This document shows positions 8,222 through 17,078 of a stretch of 64,000 bases of DNA, piece after piece (position 1 is the first letter of the stretch; each line of letters starts with the position of its first letter). The DNA is from Flammeovirgaceae bacterium UBA6059 (GTDB lineage: Bacteria > Bacteroidota > Bacteroidia > Cytophagales > Cyclobacteriaceae): positions 80,550 through 144,549 of the forward strand of contig DIYH01000008.1 in NCBI GenBank assembly GCA_002435755.1. The letters run 5' to 3'. The translations under genes and the position numbers were made by a program. The notes below the pieces were generated by a model. That model was not told the origin of the DNA and made no database searches. It saw only the letters and a program-made list of their open reading frames with translations.

Positions 8222-8427
8222 AAAAGGCATTATTCTCACTCGCTATCGCAATAGGTGCGGTAAGCTGTACAGCAGTCAAGCCCTACCAAAAGGTCAATCT
8301 CAATGATCCTGATATGATCCTAGCCGATACCAAGTGCGACAGAAACTTAATAACCGCTCATGCCTATCGCGAGGGATCAAGTGGCGGCAATGGTGGCAAA
8401 ACCGGAGGTGGCTGTGGGTGTAACTAG
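8218..8427 (+). CDS. DUF4266 small lipoprotein with Cys/Gly tail
   Basis: 69 residues. A lipoprotein signal leads to Cys17 (context GAVSC), then VKPYQKVNLNDPDM, the conserved core of DUF4266, and finally a glycine-rich tail ending GGGCGCN. Function is not established. The mature protein is only about 53 residues with three further cysteines (40, 66, 68), so metal or redox cofactor binding is plausible but unproven. ATG at 8218 overlaps the ApbE stop, and the 3' end overlaps the preferred start of the DUF3570 gene by 14 bases, so the three genes are tightly coupled. Confidence 0.82.
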   Translation: MKKALFSLAIAIGAVSCTAVKPYQKVNLNDPDMILADTKCDRNLITAHAYREGSSGGNGGKTGGGCGCN

Positions 8428-9700
8428 CATACTAAGAATCGTTTTCTTCCTGATTGGCACCTCTACTCTGTGGGCGCAAGCAGACAGCACCTCGACCTAT
8501 CGGAAAAGGGTACTGGAGACCACAGAGATAGATTTCCTTACCAGCTATTACACCCAGGACGGTGAAAATGCAGCGGTGACAGGAGGACGAGGGACAGAAG
8601 AGTTGCAAGATGCGACAGCTACAATCATAGTTAGCATTCCGCTCAATGATGATGATATATTGTCGATAGACGCAGGAGTATCTGCCTACACCTCTGCATC
8701 CTCAAGCAATATCAACCCTTTCGATGGAGATAGTGACCCCTTTGTGGCTTCCTCGAGCGCTTCCTCTGGGGATGTCTGGAGTAACGTCACACTGGGTTAT
8801 ACACATAGCTCCAAGGATCGTAATACCATTTGGAACGTACATGGATCTGTATCTGCGGAGTATGACTACCTATCGATTGGTTTTGGTGGTGGTATCTCAA
8901 GATTGTTTAATCAACAGAATACCGAGCTCAGCCTATCGGCGAATGTCTTACTCGACTCATGGAGCCTCATCTATCCAGTTGAGTTGCGAAGGGACAACTT
9001 CCGCAGGTCAAGCATCACAGGAAATCGAGATTACAACCCCGTCTTTACCCCACTGGAGCAGAAGGATCGTAACTCCTACTCTCTTGGATTAACACTATCG
9101 CAAATACTATCTCGCAACTTACAAGGATCGTTGACGCTCGATGTAGTCAGACAAGACGGCCTTCTCTCAACACCATTTCAGCGTGTCTATTTCTCTGATT
9201 TCGAAGATTCATTTATTGACAACTTCCATTTGGCAGATGACATTGAGCGACTGCCAAATGAAAGATGGAAAGTGGCACTGGGTGGACGCCTGAACTACTA
9301 TATCAATGAGTTCATCACACTTCGATCTTTCGCGAGATACTACACTGACGACTGGAACTTAAGCTCCTTTACAGCGAGTGTAGAACTACCCATCAAGATC
9401 GGCAGCAAATTCACGGTTTATCCCTCCTACCGCTATTACAATCAATCCGCAGTTGAGTATTTCCGACCTTACAACGAGCACCTTTCGACTGATACCTACT
9501 ATACCTCAGATTTCGACTTGTCGGATTATCAAAGTAATCAGTACGGATTTGGCTTCCGATATACAGACATCTTTACTTCGTTCCATATTAGAAGGCTAAG
9601 GCTGAAAACCATAGATGTGAAGTACTACTACTATGACCGTAACACCCCTTTCCGATCCAGCCTGATCACCGCTGGTTTCAACTTTGTGGTGGGGAAGTAA
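8414..9700 (+). CDS. DUF3570 outer-membrane beta-barrel protein
   Basis: Predicted outer-membrane barrel of about 428 residues with many alternating aromatic strands and a C-terminal strand ending NFVVGK. I chose GTG at 8414 because it puts a clear signal peptide (ILRIVFFLIGTSTLWAQ) at the N-terminus and has GGAGG at 8404-8408, five bases upstream. The open frame extends back to 8360, but that part lies within the DUF4266 gene and does not look like a leader. DUF3570 proteins are uncharacterised. Consistent neighbours (ApbE, DUF4266, thioredoxin) suggest it is the membrane partner of the small lipoprotein. A terminator follows at 9725. Confidence 0.82.
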   Translation: MGVTSILRIVFFLIGTSTLWAQADSTSTYRKRVLETTEIDFLTSYYTQDGENAAVTGGRGTEELQDATATIIVSIPLNDDDILSIDAGVSAYTSASSSNINPFDGDSDPFVASSSASSGDVWSNVTLGYTHSSKDRNTIWNVHGSVSAEYDYLSIGFGGGISRLFNQQNTELSLSANVLLDSWSLIYPVELRRDNFRRSSITGNRDYNPVFTPLEQKDRNSYSLGLTLSQILSRNLQGSLTLDVVRQDGLLSTPFQRVYFSDFEDSFIDNFHLADDIERLPNERWKVALGGRLNYYINEFITLRSFARYYTDDWNLSSFTASVELPIKIGSKFTVYPSYRYYNQSAVEYFRPYNEHLSTDTYYTSDFDLSDYQSNQYGFGFRYTDIFTSFHIRRLRLKTIDVKYYYYDRNTPFRSSLITAGFNFVVGK

Positions 9701-9724
9701 GAAAATTGGGTTTCATCTTAACAG

Positions 9725-9767
9725 AAAGAGACCTGCGTCGTTTTGAGAACCACGCAGGTCTCTTTTT
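9725..9767 (+). terminator. rho-independent terminator after the DUF3570 gene
   Basis: A perfect 14-bp stem (9725-9738 with 9752-9765), core GAGACCTGCGT, with a 13-base loop and TTTTT at its end. It closes the thioredoxin-ApbE-DUF4266-DUF3570 unit. Confidence 0.93.
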
Positions 9768-9813
9768 ATTTAGGCTCGCACAAACGACTCAGTCTGAATA
9801 ACAATCAAGAAAC

Positions 9814-10407
9814 ATGAGTTCATTCAAAGAATCCCTTAAAAAAGCCATACAGGAGACGGAAGAAAAAAGGAAAAAAGAAGAAGCTGCCAATCCCAATAAA
9901 GTTCCGAAGCAACCTGTGTCTGGAAGGACTTACTTAATCAGAAGTTATGGCTTTCTGCTGGTGGTATTTCTAGGGCTTGTTTTTTTGAGCAACCAGAGCA
10001 TACTAAACACGGACTATGGAATGACCACTGGTACCTATGATGGAGATGATCTTTCATACACCGTCGATGGACAAGAGATTGTCCATCAAGATGCCAGGAG
10101 CTACGGTTATAGGTACACCAGTAATAACAGGACAAAAAGCTCCGGTGGAGATCGTTTCTTTTTTCAAGTGATCAACTACAAAAAGGACAATCCAAGAGAA
10201 TATGTATTGAGTTTGGCCATAGGTGGTACTATCGCCGAACCTGGCAGTGCAAGATTTCACAACTGCCTGCTGCTATTGATCATTTTACTGGGCATTCTCA
10301 ACTTCTATCTCTACAGATGGGCTACTGGAGATAAAGCCAAGAGGATGATGGAAGAGATCGCACAAGAATCAGATCAGGCTGATCAAACAAACGACACCAG
10401 GGAATAA
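9814..10407 (+). CDS. two-helix membrane protein, unknown function
   Basis: Not recognised. The 197 residues show a charged, Lys/Glu-rich cytoplasmic N-terminus (1-40), a first membrane helix (about 43-60, YGFLLVVFLGLVFLS), a polar domain of about 85 residues with many Tyr, Gly and Asp, a second helix (about 149-167, CLLLLIILLGILNFYLY) and an acidic/polar tail. It has its own unit: a terminator precedes it and a hairpin follows. Nothing nearby suggests a role. Coding quality looks good and the start ATG at 9814 is followed by an ordinary N-terminus. Confidence 0.65.
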   Translation: MSSFKESLKKAIQETEEKRKKEEAANPNKVPKQPVSGRTYLIRSYGFLLVVFLGLVFLSNQSILNTDYGMTTGTYDGDDLSYTVDGQEIVHQDARSYGYRYTSNNRTKSSGGDRFFFQVINYKKDNPREYVLSLAIGGTIAEPGSARFHNCLLLLIILLGILNFYLYRWATGDKAKRMMEEIAQESDQADQTNDTRE

Positions 10408-10411
10408 ATCA

Positions 10412-10442
10412 GACCTCCGATATTTTGGAAATATCGGAGGTC
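10412..10442. terminator. hairpin between convergent genes
   Basis: GACCTCCGATAT (10412-10423) pairs perfectly with ATATCGGAGGTC (10431-10442). It sits between the ends of the membrane-protein gene and lysS and may serve both. T-tracts are poor on either side (CCCC on the plus side), so termination strength is uncertain. Confidence 0.6.
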
Positions 10443-10457
10443 CCCCGGGGCTCTCAA

Positions 10458-12200
10458 TTATGAGTTCACTTTATCCAACCACCCTTGAATCTCTTCTAGC
10501 GTAGCAGCTTTCACTTCTTTGAGCTTCATCTTTTTACGCATGCCTCCTACATCATTGAGCAATTTGGTGTCCTTCGCTTCTTTGAAGGTTTCTGGTGTGA
10601 TCAAGCCTAGTTTTTGAAGTATCGGGATTAATTCTTCACGTACACCGATTGCTGCATAATCTTCAGATGTCATTGCTGATATTTTCTTCTCGGGCTTCAT
10701 CTGAGGGAAGAAAAGCACATCCTGGATAGAGTTACTATTGGTCATGATCATACTAAGGCGATCAATGCCAATGCCTAGTCCCGCTGTGGGAGGCATACCA
10801 TACTCCAGAGCTCTTAGGAAATCTTCATCCAGCACCATGGCCTCATCATCACCGCGCTTACCCAGCTCAAGCTGCTCTTGAAATCGCTGACGCTGATCAA
10901 TAGGGTCATTAAGCTCAGAGAATGCATTACAGATTTCTTTGCCATTACAGATTGCTTCGAAGCGCTCTACAAGACCTTCTTTTGATCTGTGCTTCTTTGC
11001 CAAAGGTGACATCTCCACTGGATAATCCGTGATGAAGGTCGGCTGGATCAGATTGGGTTCACATTTCTCCCCGAATATCTCATCGATTATTTTGCCTTTG
11101 CCCATTGATTCGTCCAAAGGCACATTAAGTGACTGAGCAGTCTTTCTAAGCTCGTCTTCACCCATGGCCGAAATATCTACTCCGGTGAAGTGCTCAATTG
11201 CTTCGAACATGGTGTACCGCTTCCAAGGTCTTTCGAAGTTGATGATGTTCTCACCCACCTGTACTTCTGTTGTACCATGAATGTCCATCGCCACTTTCTC
11301 GATCATCTCCTCGACAAGGTTCATCATCCACTCATAATCCTTGTAAGCAACGTAAACCTCTACTTGAGTAAACTCAGGGTTATGGAATCTGGACATTCCT
11401 TCATTACGGAAGTCCTTCGAGAACTCATATACACCGTCGAACCCACCAACGATTAATCGCTTCAGATACAATTCATTTGCTATGCGCAAATAGAGCGTCA
11501 TATCCAGCGTGTTGTGATGCGTCTTGAACGGTCGTGCTGCAGCACCCCCATAAAGCGGTTGAAGAATAGGTGTCTCCACTTCAAGGTACCCTCTATCATT
11601 GAGGTAGTTCCTCATAGAGTTCACCAGCTTGGTCCTCTTGACAAAAGTCTCCCGTACTTGCGGGTTGACGATCAGGTCAACATAGCGTTGGCGGTAGCGC
11701 TGCTCAGGGTCGCTAAATGCATCATAGGTCTTTTTGTTGCCTTCCTCATCGGTTGCTTCCTTCACGATAGGGAGCGGCTTGAGTGACTTGGATAGTAGCC
11801 TTAGAGATGTGACGTGGATGGATATTTCTCCCACTTGTGTGGTGAACACATAGCCCGTAACACCTATAATATCCCCGATATCCATTTTCTTTTTGAAAAT
11901 GGTATTATAAAGTGTCTTGTCTTCTCCCGGGCAGATATCATCGCGTCTTACATAGATCTGGATCCGGCCTGTTGCATCTTGTATTTCGGCAAAACTTGCC
12001 GAGCCCATGATACGGCGACTCATCAACCTACCGGCAATGGAAATGTCTTTATAGTCCGTCTTCCTGCGTTCGTAGTTTTCGTGGATGCCCTTGGTGGTCA
12101 CATTCACTTTAAATAGATCTGCGGGATATGGATTAACGCCCAACTCCATCAACTCCTCGCGCTCTTTCCTGCGCTGTAATTCCTGTTCACTCAGTTGCAT
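10458..12200 (-). CDS. lysS: lysyl-tRNA synthetase (class II)
   Basis: Charges tRNA-Lys. Of 580 residues, an anticodon-binding OB domain (about 55-165) precedes the class II catalytic core. Motif 2 lies around FRNEGMSRFHNPEFTQVE, and motif 3 is GLGIGIDRLSMIM, followed by the conserved DVLFFPQM. It is about 75 residues longer than the E. coli enzyme because of a helical C-terminal extension after the core (about 510-580), which I understand to be usual in Bacteroidota. It lies 14 bases after the proline dehydrogenase gene and is probably co-transcribed with it. Confidence 0.96.
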   Translation of the reverse strand: MQLSEQELQRRKEREELMELGVNPYPADLFKVNVTTKGIHENYERRKTDYKDISIAGRLMSRRIMGSASFAEIQDATGRIQIYVRRDDICPGEDKTLYNTIFKKKMDIGDIIGVTGYVFTTQVGEISIHVTSLRLLSKSLKPLPIVKEATDEEGNKKTYDAFSDPEQRYRQRYVDLIVNPQVRETFVKRTKLVNSMRNYLNDRGYLEVETPILQPLYGGAAARPFKTHHNTLDMTLYLRIANELYLKRLIVGGFDGVYEFSKDFRNEGMSRFHNPEFTQVEVYVAYKDYEWMMNLVEEMIEKVAMDIHGTTEVQVGENIINFERPWKRYTMFEAIEHFTGVDISAMGEDELRKTAQSLNVPLDESMGKGKIIDEIFGEKCEPNLIQPTFITDYPVEMSPLAKKHRSKEGLVERFEAICNGKEICNAFSELNDPIDQRQRFQEQLELGKRGDDEAMVLDEDFLRALEYGMPPTAGLGIGIDRLSMIMTNSNSIQDVLFFPQMKPEKKISAMTSEDYAAIGVREELIPILQKLGLITPETFKEAKDTKLLNDVGGMRKKMKLKEVKAATLEEIQGWLDKVNS

Positions 12201-12214
12201 GAATATGCTTGTGT

Positions 12215-13390
12215 TTATGCAGTTTTTCTTCTGGTTATTTCCTTACGGATCATCTGTAGCTCTCGGCTAGCCTGGCCCGCTATCGAAGTATTTTCTTCCG
12301 CTCTTCTGACAAGATAAGGCATTACCTTCTCCACCGGTCCGTAAGGCAAGTATTTCACCACGTTGTAGCCATGCTTTGCCATGGTATAGCTGATGTGATC
12401 ACTCATACCGTAGAGCTGGGAAAAATATACCCTTTCGTCGGTCGGGCTGATCCCTTCTTTCTCCATCAAATGTGCGAGATGAGCTGATGACCCTTCGTTG
12501 TGCGTACCTGCAATCAGTGATATCCCATTAAGATTTTCAATACAATAGGCTACCGCCAAATCATAGTCACGATCGGTGGTATCCTTATCAGGCTGAATAG
12601 GGTCCGGGTAGCCCTGTTCTTCCGCCCTCTCTCGCTCCTTCTCCATATAGGCCCCACGTACGATCTTAGCTCCCAGGTAGAGCCCCTCACCACTTAGCTC
12701 CTGATGAGCCCTTTTAAGATTGCCGAGACTAGCTTTACAATACATCTGATAAGTATTGTATATCACGGGACTCTCTTTGTTGTATTTCCTCATCAAGTCG
12801 TAAGCTAGCCCGTCGATGACCTGCTGTATCCATGTCTCCTCCGCATCTATCAGTAACCTTAATTCCTTTTCGACCACCCTTTCGGCTATGGCTTCAAGGC
12901 GTCCTCTGAGCCTTTCAAATCGCTCATCATCATCGGCCCGGGGAGTTTCCGCCTGGATCCGCTCCATCATGTCTATCAAAGCAAATCCTGTCAACTTCAC
13001 CACACAAAATGGCAAGTCTCTCTCTTGAGCAGCATCTACCACCCTGAGCATTTCATCCTTGTTCAGATCAAATCCTTCCGGTGATTTCTCACCTTCTGCT
13101 GAGTAGTCCAGGATAGCGCTGATGTTGTCCTTTTCAAGGTCTTTAATGGCCATCGAACAATCCTCAATGGATTCGCCTCCGCAAAAATGATCGAATACTG
13201 TGCTTTTGATAATTTTTTTAAGAGGGAGCTTTAATTTTAACCCAATTATTAATAAGTATGTGCCTATTTTCACAAGTAGCGGTTGATTCATGCCTGTGAA
13301 AAGCAGGTTCATACGCTTGAGCTCTTTATCCGATTTACTGGAAAAAGCTACAGCAGTATCGCCAAAATCAAACTTAACCCGAGAATCCAT
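12215..13390 (-). CDS. proline dehydrogenase
   Basis: FAD enzyme that oxidises proline to pyrroline-5-carboxylate, the first step of proline use. The protein is a 391-residue TIM barrel of the PutA/ProDH family. Recognisable elements are the flavin-site region VRGAYMEKERERAEEQG (beginning in KIVRGAY) and the C-terminal LPYGPVEKVMPYLVRRAEEN, whose paired arginines bind the proline carboxylate. I start it at ATG 13390; the open frame continues to 13522 but that part overlaps the divergent aroF-type gene and its ribosome site. A -7-like box at 13419-13426 supports this start. Confidence 0.93.
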   Translation of the reverse strand: MDSRVKFDFGDTAVAFSSKSDKELKRMNLLFTGMNQPLLVKIGTYLLIIGLKLKLPLKKIIKSTVFDHFCGGESIEDCSMAIKDLEKDNISAILDYSAEGEKSPEGFDLNKDEMLRVVDAAQERDLPFCVVKLTGFALIDMMERIQAETPRADDDERFERLRGRLEAIAERVVEKELRLLIDAEETWIQQVIDGLAYDLMRKYNKESPVIYNTYQMYCKASLGNLKRAHQELSGEGLYLGAKIVRGAYMEKERERAEEQGYPDPIQPDKDTTDRDYDLAVAYCIENLNGISLIAGTHNEGSSAHLAHLMEKEGISPTDERVYFSQLYGMSDHISYTMAKHGYNVVKYLPYGPVEKVMPYLVRRAEENTSIAGQASRELQMIRKEITRRKTA

Positions 13391-13418
13391 CTGTGCTCCT
13401 GTGCTCAAAAACAGGGGG

Positions 13419-13426
13419 CAAAGATA
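13419..13426 (-). promoter_or_regulatory. -7 box for the proline dehydrogenase-lysS unit
   Basis: On the minus strand TATCTTTG matches TAnnTTTG exactly, followed by GCCCCCT. It is 28 bases before the ATG at 13390. No TTG is at the usual distance, so confidence is moderate. It rules out a start at 13522. Confidence 0.45.
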
Positions 13427-13468
13427 TAAATTAAGTCGTCTAATTTTATTTAAACGTAGGAGGTAAAA

Positions 13469-14569
13469 GTGAGTGCAACATTTGATATAGCACCAATTGA
13501 GAGCTGGGTGGACAACTTCCAAAAACCCTTGATCATTTCAGGTCCGTGCAGCGCAGAAACTGAAGAGCAGTTACTCGAAACATGCACGCAATTGAAGAAA
13601 ATAGGGATCAATATTATGAGGGCCGGTGTATGGAAACCACGCACACGTCCCAACAACTTCGAAGGTATTGGTACTGATGCCCTGATTTGGATATCAGAAG
13701 TTAAAAAGCAGCTGGGTGTGAAATTCTCGATAGAGGTAGGAAACCCGCAGCATGTGGAGCAAGCATTGAAGTATGGCATAGATATACTTTGGATTGGTGC
13801 ACGATCTACCGTAAATCCATTCACTGTTCAGGAGATTGCAGATTCACTCAAAGGTGTTGACGTACCTGTACTTGTTAAGAACCCGATCAATCCAGACCTT
13901 GCGTTGTGGATGGGAGCTATTGAGCGTATAAATAATGCTGGCATTACCAAGCTGGGAGCGATACATAGAGGTTTTTCTTCTCAGCAGGAATCAAAATACC
14001 GAAACCTTCCACTCTGGAGGCTTGCGATTGACCTTAAAAGCCAGATACCTGAACTCCCAATGATCTGTGATCCAAGCCATATTTGTGGTAACAGAGACAT
14101 GCTGGCCGATGTATCTCAGAAAGCACTGGACTTGAACTATGACGGTATCATGATCGAGTCCCACAGAGATCCGGACAATGCGTGGAGTGATGCCAAGCAG
14201 CAAATCACCCCTGAAACGCTGAAAGGACTACTCAATGGATTGAAGCTAAGATCAAAAGAGTCGAGTAATGAGTCTTTCAAAATATTTTTGGAAGAAATGC
14301 GTGAGCAGATCGATGAGTCAGATCGGGATATCCTGGAGGCCATTGGTCGCCGGATGAACCTCGTAGAAAAGATAGGTGAGTTCAAGCAGGACAACAATGT
14401 GACGATCTTCCAGGTAGACCGATGGAATGAGATCTACAGGACCCGCGCAGAATGGGCACAGGGCATGGGATTGGATAAGGAGTTCATCGAAGAGATGTAT
14501 AAACTGATCCATATTGCTTCCATCAAGCAACAGACAGAATTGTTATCGAAATCTGCGGCGAAAGCCTAG
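13469..14569 (+). CDS. bifunctional DAHP synthase / chorismate mutase
   Basis: Fusion of the first enzyme of aromatic amino-acid synthesis with the branch enzyme toward Phe/Tyr. Residues about 1-260 are a DAHP synthase barrel (IISGPCSAET, MRAGVWKPRTRPNNFEGIG, and ICDPSHICGNRD for the metal site). Residues about 270-366 are an AroQ-type helical chorismate mutase (MREQIDESDRDILEAIGRR...VEKIGEFK). The start is GTG at 13469, five bases after AGGAGG (13458-13463), a strong ribosome site that settles the start. The fusion lets the mutase domain act as an allosteric sensor in related enzymes. aroB follows two bases later. Confidence 0.95.
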   Translation: MSATFDIAPIESWVDNFQKPLIISGPCSAETEEQLLETCTQLKKIGINIMRAGVWKPRTRPNNFEGIGTDALIWISEVKKQLGVKFSIEVGNPQHVEQALKYGIDILWIGARSTVNPFTVQEIADSLKGVDVPVLVKNPINPDLALWMGAIERINNAGITKLGAIHRGFSSQQESKYRNLPLWRLAIDLKSQIPELPMICDPSHICGNRDMLADVSQKALDLNYDGIMIESHRDPDNAWSDAKQQITPETLKGLLNGLKLRSKESSNESFKIFLEEMREQIDESDRDILEAIGRRMNLVEKIGEFKQDNNVTIFQVDRWNEIYRTRAEWAQGMGLDKEFIEEMYKLIHIASIKQQTELLSKSAAKA

Positions 14570-14571
14570 CT

Positions 14572-15618
14572 ATGGCGACCCTAAACGCCACGATAGCATC
14601 CGATATAAAATCCGCCCTGGCGGATTTTTTTTCTACCCATCAATTCAGCAATGTGTTCGTGCTCGTCGATGAAAACACTACTGAACATTGTCTCCCGATC
14701 ATTCAGGATGTCCTACCGGAATTTTGGTCTGTACAGGTCAAAAGTGGAGAAGAAGAAAAGCACATAGAGACGTGTTCAATGATATGGCGCAGTATGACCG
14801 ATGCAAGACTGGACCGCAAAGCACTAATGGTCAATCTTGGAGGTGGAGTGATTGGAGACATGGGTGGTTTTTGTGCCGGCACCTATAAGCGAGGTATATC
14901 ATTTATCAACATTCCCACTACGCTACTGGCCCAGGTTGATGCCAGTGTTGGAGGAAAACTAGGTATCGACTTTGATGGATTCAAGAACCACATTGGTCTT
15001 TTTAAAGATCCGAACCATGTATTCATTGCACCACAGTTTCTTTCCACATTGCCCCCCAGAGAATTAAGGTCCGGTTTTGCTGAGGTTATCAAACACGCCT
15101 ACATCCGTGATATAAGTTATCTCCATAAGATCAAATCAAAGTCTCTGAAGGACCAACCCTGGATGGAGCGGATCCAGCATTCTATTGATGTGAAATCTCA
15201 AGTTGTTCTGCAAGACCCAACAGAGCAGGGACTCAGGAAGATCCTGAACTTTGGTCATACTGTCGGACACGCCATAGAGACCACCTATCTGAAAACAGAT
15301 AAAAAGCTACTACATGGAGAGGCAATTGCAGTGGGCATGATCTGCGAGCTTTTCTTATCACATAAGCTTCTCGAATTGGAAAAGGATCGTGTTGATGAAG
15401 AGGGTCGCTACCTCGTGGATGTCTTTGGCTGCAAGTCCTTGAATAAATCAGACTTTGAGCAGATCGTCAATAATGCACTCCAAGATAAGAAAAACGAAGG
15501 CGGTGTAGTCAAAATGAGCCTACTCAGAAGTATCGGCGACTGTACCTATGATATTCCGGTTTCAGCCGCTGATATGCTAGACAGTCTTTTCTACTTTAAT
15601 ACAATAGCAGAGCACTAA
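14572..15618 (+). CDS. aroB: 3-dehydroquinate synthase
   Basis: Second shikimate-pathway step, turning DAHP into 3-dehydroquinate with NAD and a divalent metal. The protein has 348 residues. Motifs are GGGVIGDMGGF (NAD loop), FINIPTTLLAQVDASVGGK, and the metal ligands in LNFGHTVGHAIE plus LLHGEAIAVGM. It begins two bases after the DAHP synthase fusion, so one operon. Its TAA stop overlaps the TAG of a small gene on the other strand. Confidence 0.96.
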   Translation: MATLNATIASDIKSALADFFSTHQFSNVFVLVDENTTEHCLPIIQDVLPEFWSVQVKSGEEEKHIETCSMIWRSMTDARLDRKALMVNLGGGVIGDMGGFCAGTYKRGISFINIPTTLLAQVDASVGGKLGIDFDGFKNHIGLFKDPNHVFIAPQFLSTLPPRELRSGFAEVIKHAYIRDISYLHKIKSKSLKDQPWMERIQHSIDVKSQVVLQDPTEQGLRKILNFGHTVGHAIETTYLKTDKKLLHGEAIAVGMICELFLSHKLLELEKDRVDEEGRYLVDVFGCKSLNKSDFEQIVNNALQDKKNEGGVVKMSLLRSIGDCTYDIPVSAADMLDSLFYFNTIAEH

Positions 15619-15788
15619 ACAAAGCACACTTCGTCATGCGATTCCTTGATCACAACTTGCTTGTTTGCTTTTACTTTGTCCAAACTTTTCAAAAGTTTGG
15701 CCTTGATCGGTTCGAAGAAGAAGTAGGATGCCGCTCCGATAATCGTGGTACTGGCAATCAATGTGGGTAGTGTTGTTGTCTTATTCAT
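15615..15788 (-). CDS. small membrane protein, hypothetical
   Basis: 57 residues in the gap between aroB and aroA, on the opposite strand. It has one predicted membrane helix (about 7-26, LPTLIASTTIIGAASYFFF), then a basic amphipathic stretch and an EVCFV end. I use ATG at 15788, which has AGGTG just upstream, instead of the longer frame to 15857. No family recognised. It may be a genuine micro-protein or chance coding. Its end overlaps the aroB stop. Confidence 0.45.
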   Translation of the reverse strand: MNKTTTLPTLIASTTIIGAASYFFFEPIKAKLLKSLDKVKANKQVVIKESHDEVCFV

Positions 15789-15836
15789 ATCACCTGAGTT
15801 TGTAACTAAAACGTTAACCAAAGCACTTTTGTTGAA

Positions 15837-17078
15837 ATGTCGATTGATTTTTTGCAAGCCAAAAGCCTAACTGTAGATGGCAGCCAGCTATTGTCAAAGA
15901 CCTCTATTCCGCTCAACGCATCAAAGAGTGAAACGAATAGAGCATTGATGATACAGGCGCTTGCCAACAATCCTATCCAGCTCAGCAATCTTGCTATAGC
16001 GAGGGATTCTCAGACCATGCAACAACTGGTCAGCCAGCCTGATCTCGACACCTGGGATGTACTCGATGCTGGTACGACCATGAGGTTTCTTACGGCCTAT
16101 TTGGCACTACAGCCCGGCACCAAAATAATTACAGGTACACCACGGATGCAGCAGCGACCGATCAACCCCCTCGTTGATGCAATCAGGACACTAGGGGCGA
16201 AAGTTGAATACCTAAAAAATGAGCATTATCCTCCGCTTCAAATCACAGGAATGGATGATCAGCAGACTCGGAAAATCCGCATTCCTGGGAACATTAGCAG
16301 CCAATACATTTCAGCCTTGCTAATGATAGCCCCCCTTTTACCACAAGGGATTGAAGTGGAACTCATAAGTGAGATCTACAGTCGCCCTTATATTGAAATG
16401 ACGCTAGGCTTGATGGCCCGATTTGGTGTGCAGCACCAATGGTCCGGACAAACTATCAGTGTAGCACCTCAAGCTTATCAAAGTGGTAATTACACGATCG
16501 AGTCAGATTGGTCCGGCGCAAGCTATTGGTATAGTATTGCAGCCTTATCTGGGAGGAGTAGCATCACACTGCAAGGTCTACGGGAGAGGTCGCTTCAAGG
16601 TGATCAGAAGATTGCAAAGATCATGGAGCAGCTTGGGGTTCGCACTTCATACACTCACTATGGTGTGGTCCTCCTACCGAAAAAGGCTGACAAAGAGGTA
16701 AACATTGACTTTAGGGAGTGTCCTGACCTTGCCCAAACCGTAATGGCAGTAGCCAGTGTGAAAGGCACAAAGCTCAAAATGACTGGCCTTGAAAGTCTCA
16801 AGATCAAAGAGACCGATCGAATCCTCGCTATGCAGAATGAGCTTGCCAAAATTGGAGGTCAGTTGTTAGAAGAGGATCATCAATGGACCTTGATCCCAGG
16901 TGGTGACCAGTGGGCTGATAACGTAACCTTCGAAACATATGAAGACCATCGCATGGCTATGGCCCTGGCTCCTTTAGGTGTAGTAAGACCGGTGATCATC
17001 GAAGAACCGGAAGTTGTCATCAAGTCATATCCTGATTATTGGAAGCATTTGGAAGCTGCCGGGTTTTCCTTAGTCTAA
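15837..17078 (+). CDS. aroA: 3-phosphoshikimate 1-carboxyvinyltransferase (EPSP synthase)
   Basis: Joins shikimate-3-phosphate and phosphoenolpyruvate. The 413 residues form the two-domain inside-out barrel, with N-terminal SKSETNRALMIQALA (substrate loop), DAGTTMRFLTAYLA, PRMQQRP, and C-terminal KIKETDRILAMQNEL and EDHRMAMALAP. The first Gly-rich loop reads DAGTTMRF, where many family members have NAGTxxR, a common variation. It lies 218 bases after aroB; the reverse small gene is between them, so a separate promoter is likely. Confidence 0.94.
   Translation: MSIDFLQAKSLTVDGSQLLSKTSIPLNASKSETNRALMIQALANNPIQLSNLAIARDSQTMQQLVSQPDLDTWDVLDAGTTMRFLTAYLALQPGTKIITGTPRMQQRPINPLVDAIRTLGAKVEYLKNEHYPPLQITGMDDQQTRKIRIPGNISSQYISALLMIAPLLPQGIEVELISEIYSRPYIEMTLGLMARFGVQHQWSGQTISVAPQAYQSGNYTIESDWSGASYWYSIAALSGRSSITLQGLRERSLQGDQKIAKIMEQLGVRTSYTHYGVVLLPKKADKEVNIDFRECPDLAQTVMAVASVKGTKLKMTGLESLKIKETDRILAMQNELAKIGGQLLEEDHQWTLIPGGDQWADNVTFETYEDHRMAMALAPLGVVRPVIIEEPEVVIKSYPDYWKHLEAAGFSLV

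Noticed and set aside
13391..13522. N-terminal extension of proline dehydrogenase to 13522
   Set aside because: It overlaps the divergent DAHP synthase start and its ribosome site, and a -7 box lies inside it. Start placed at 13390.
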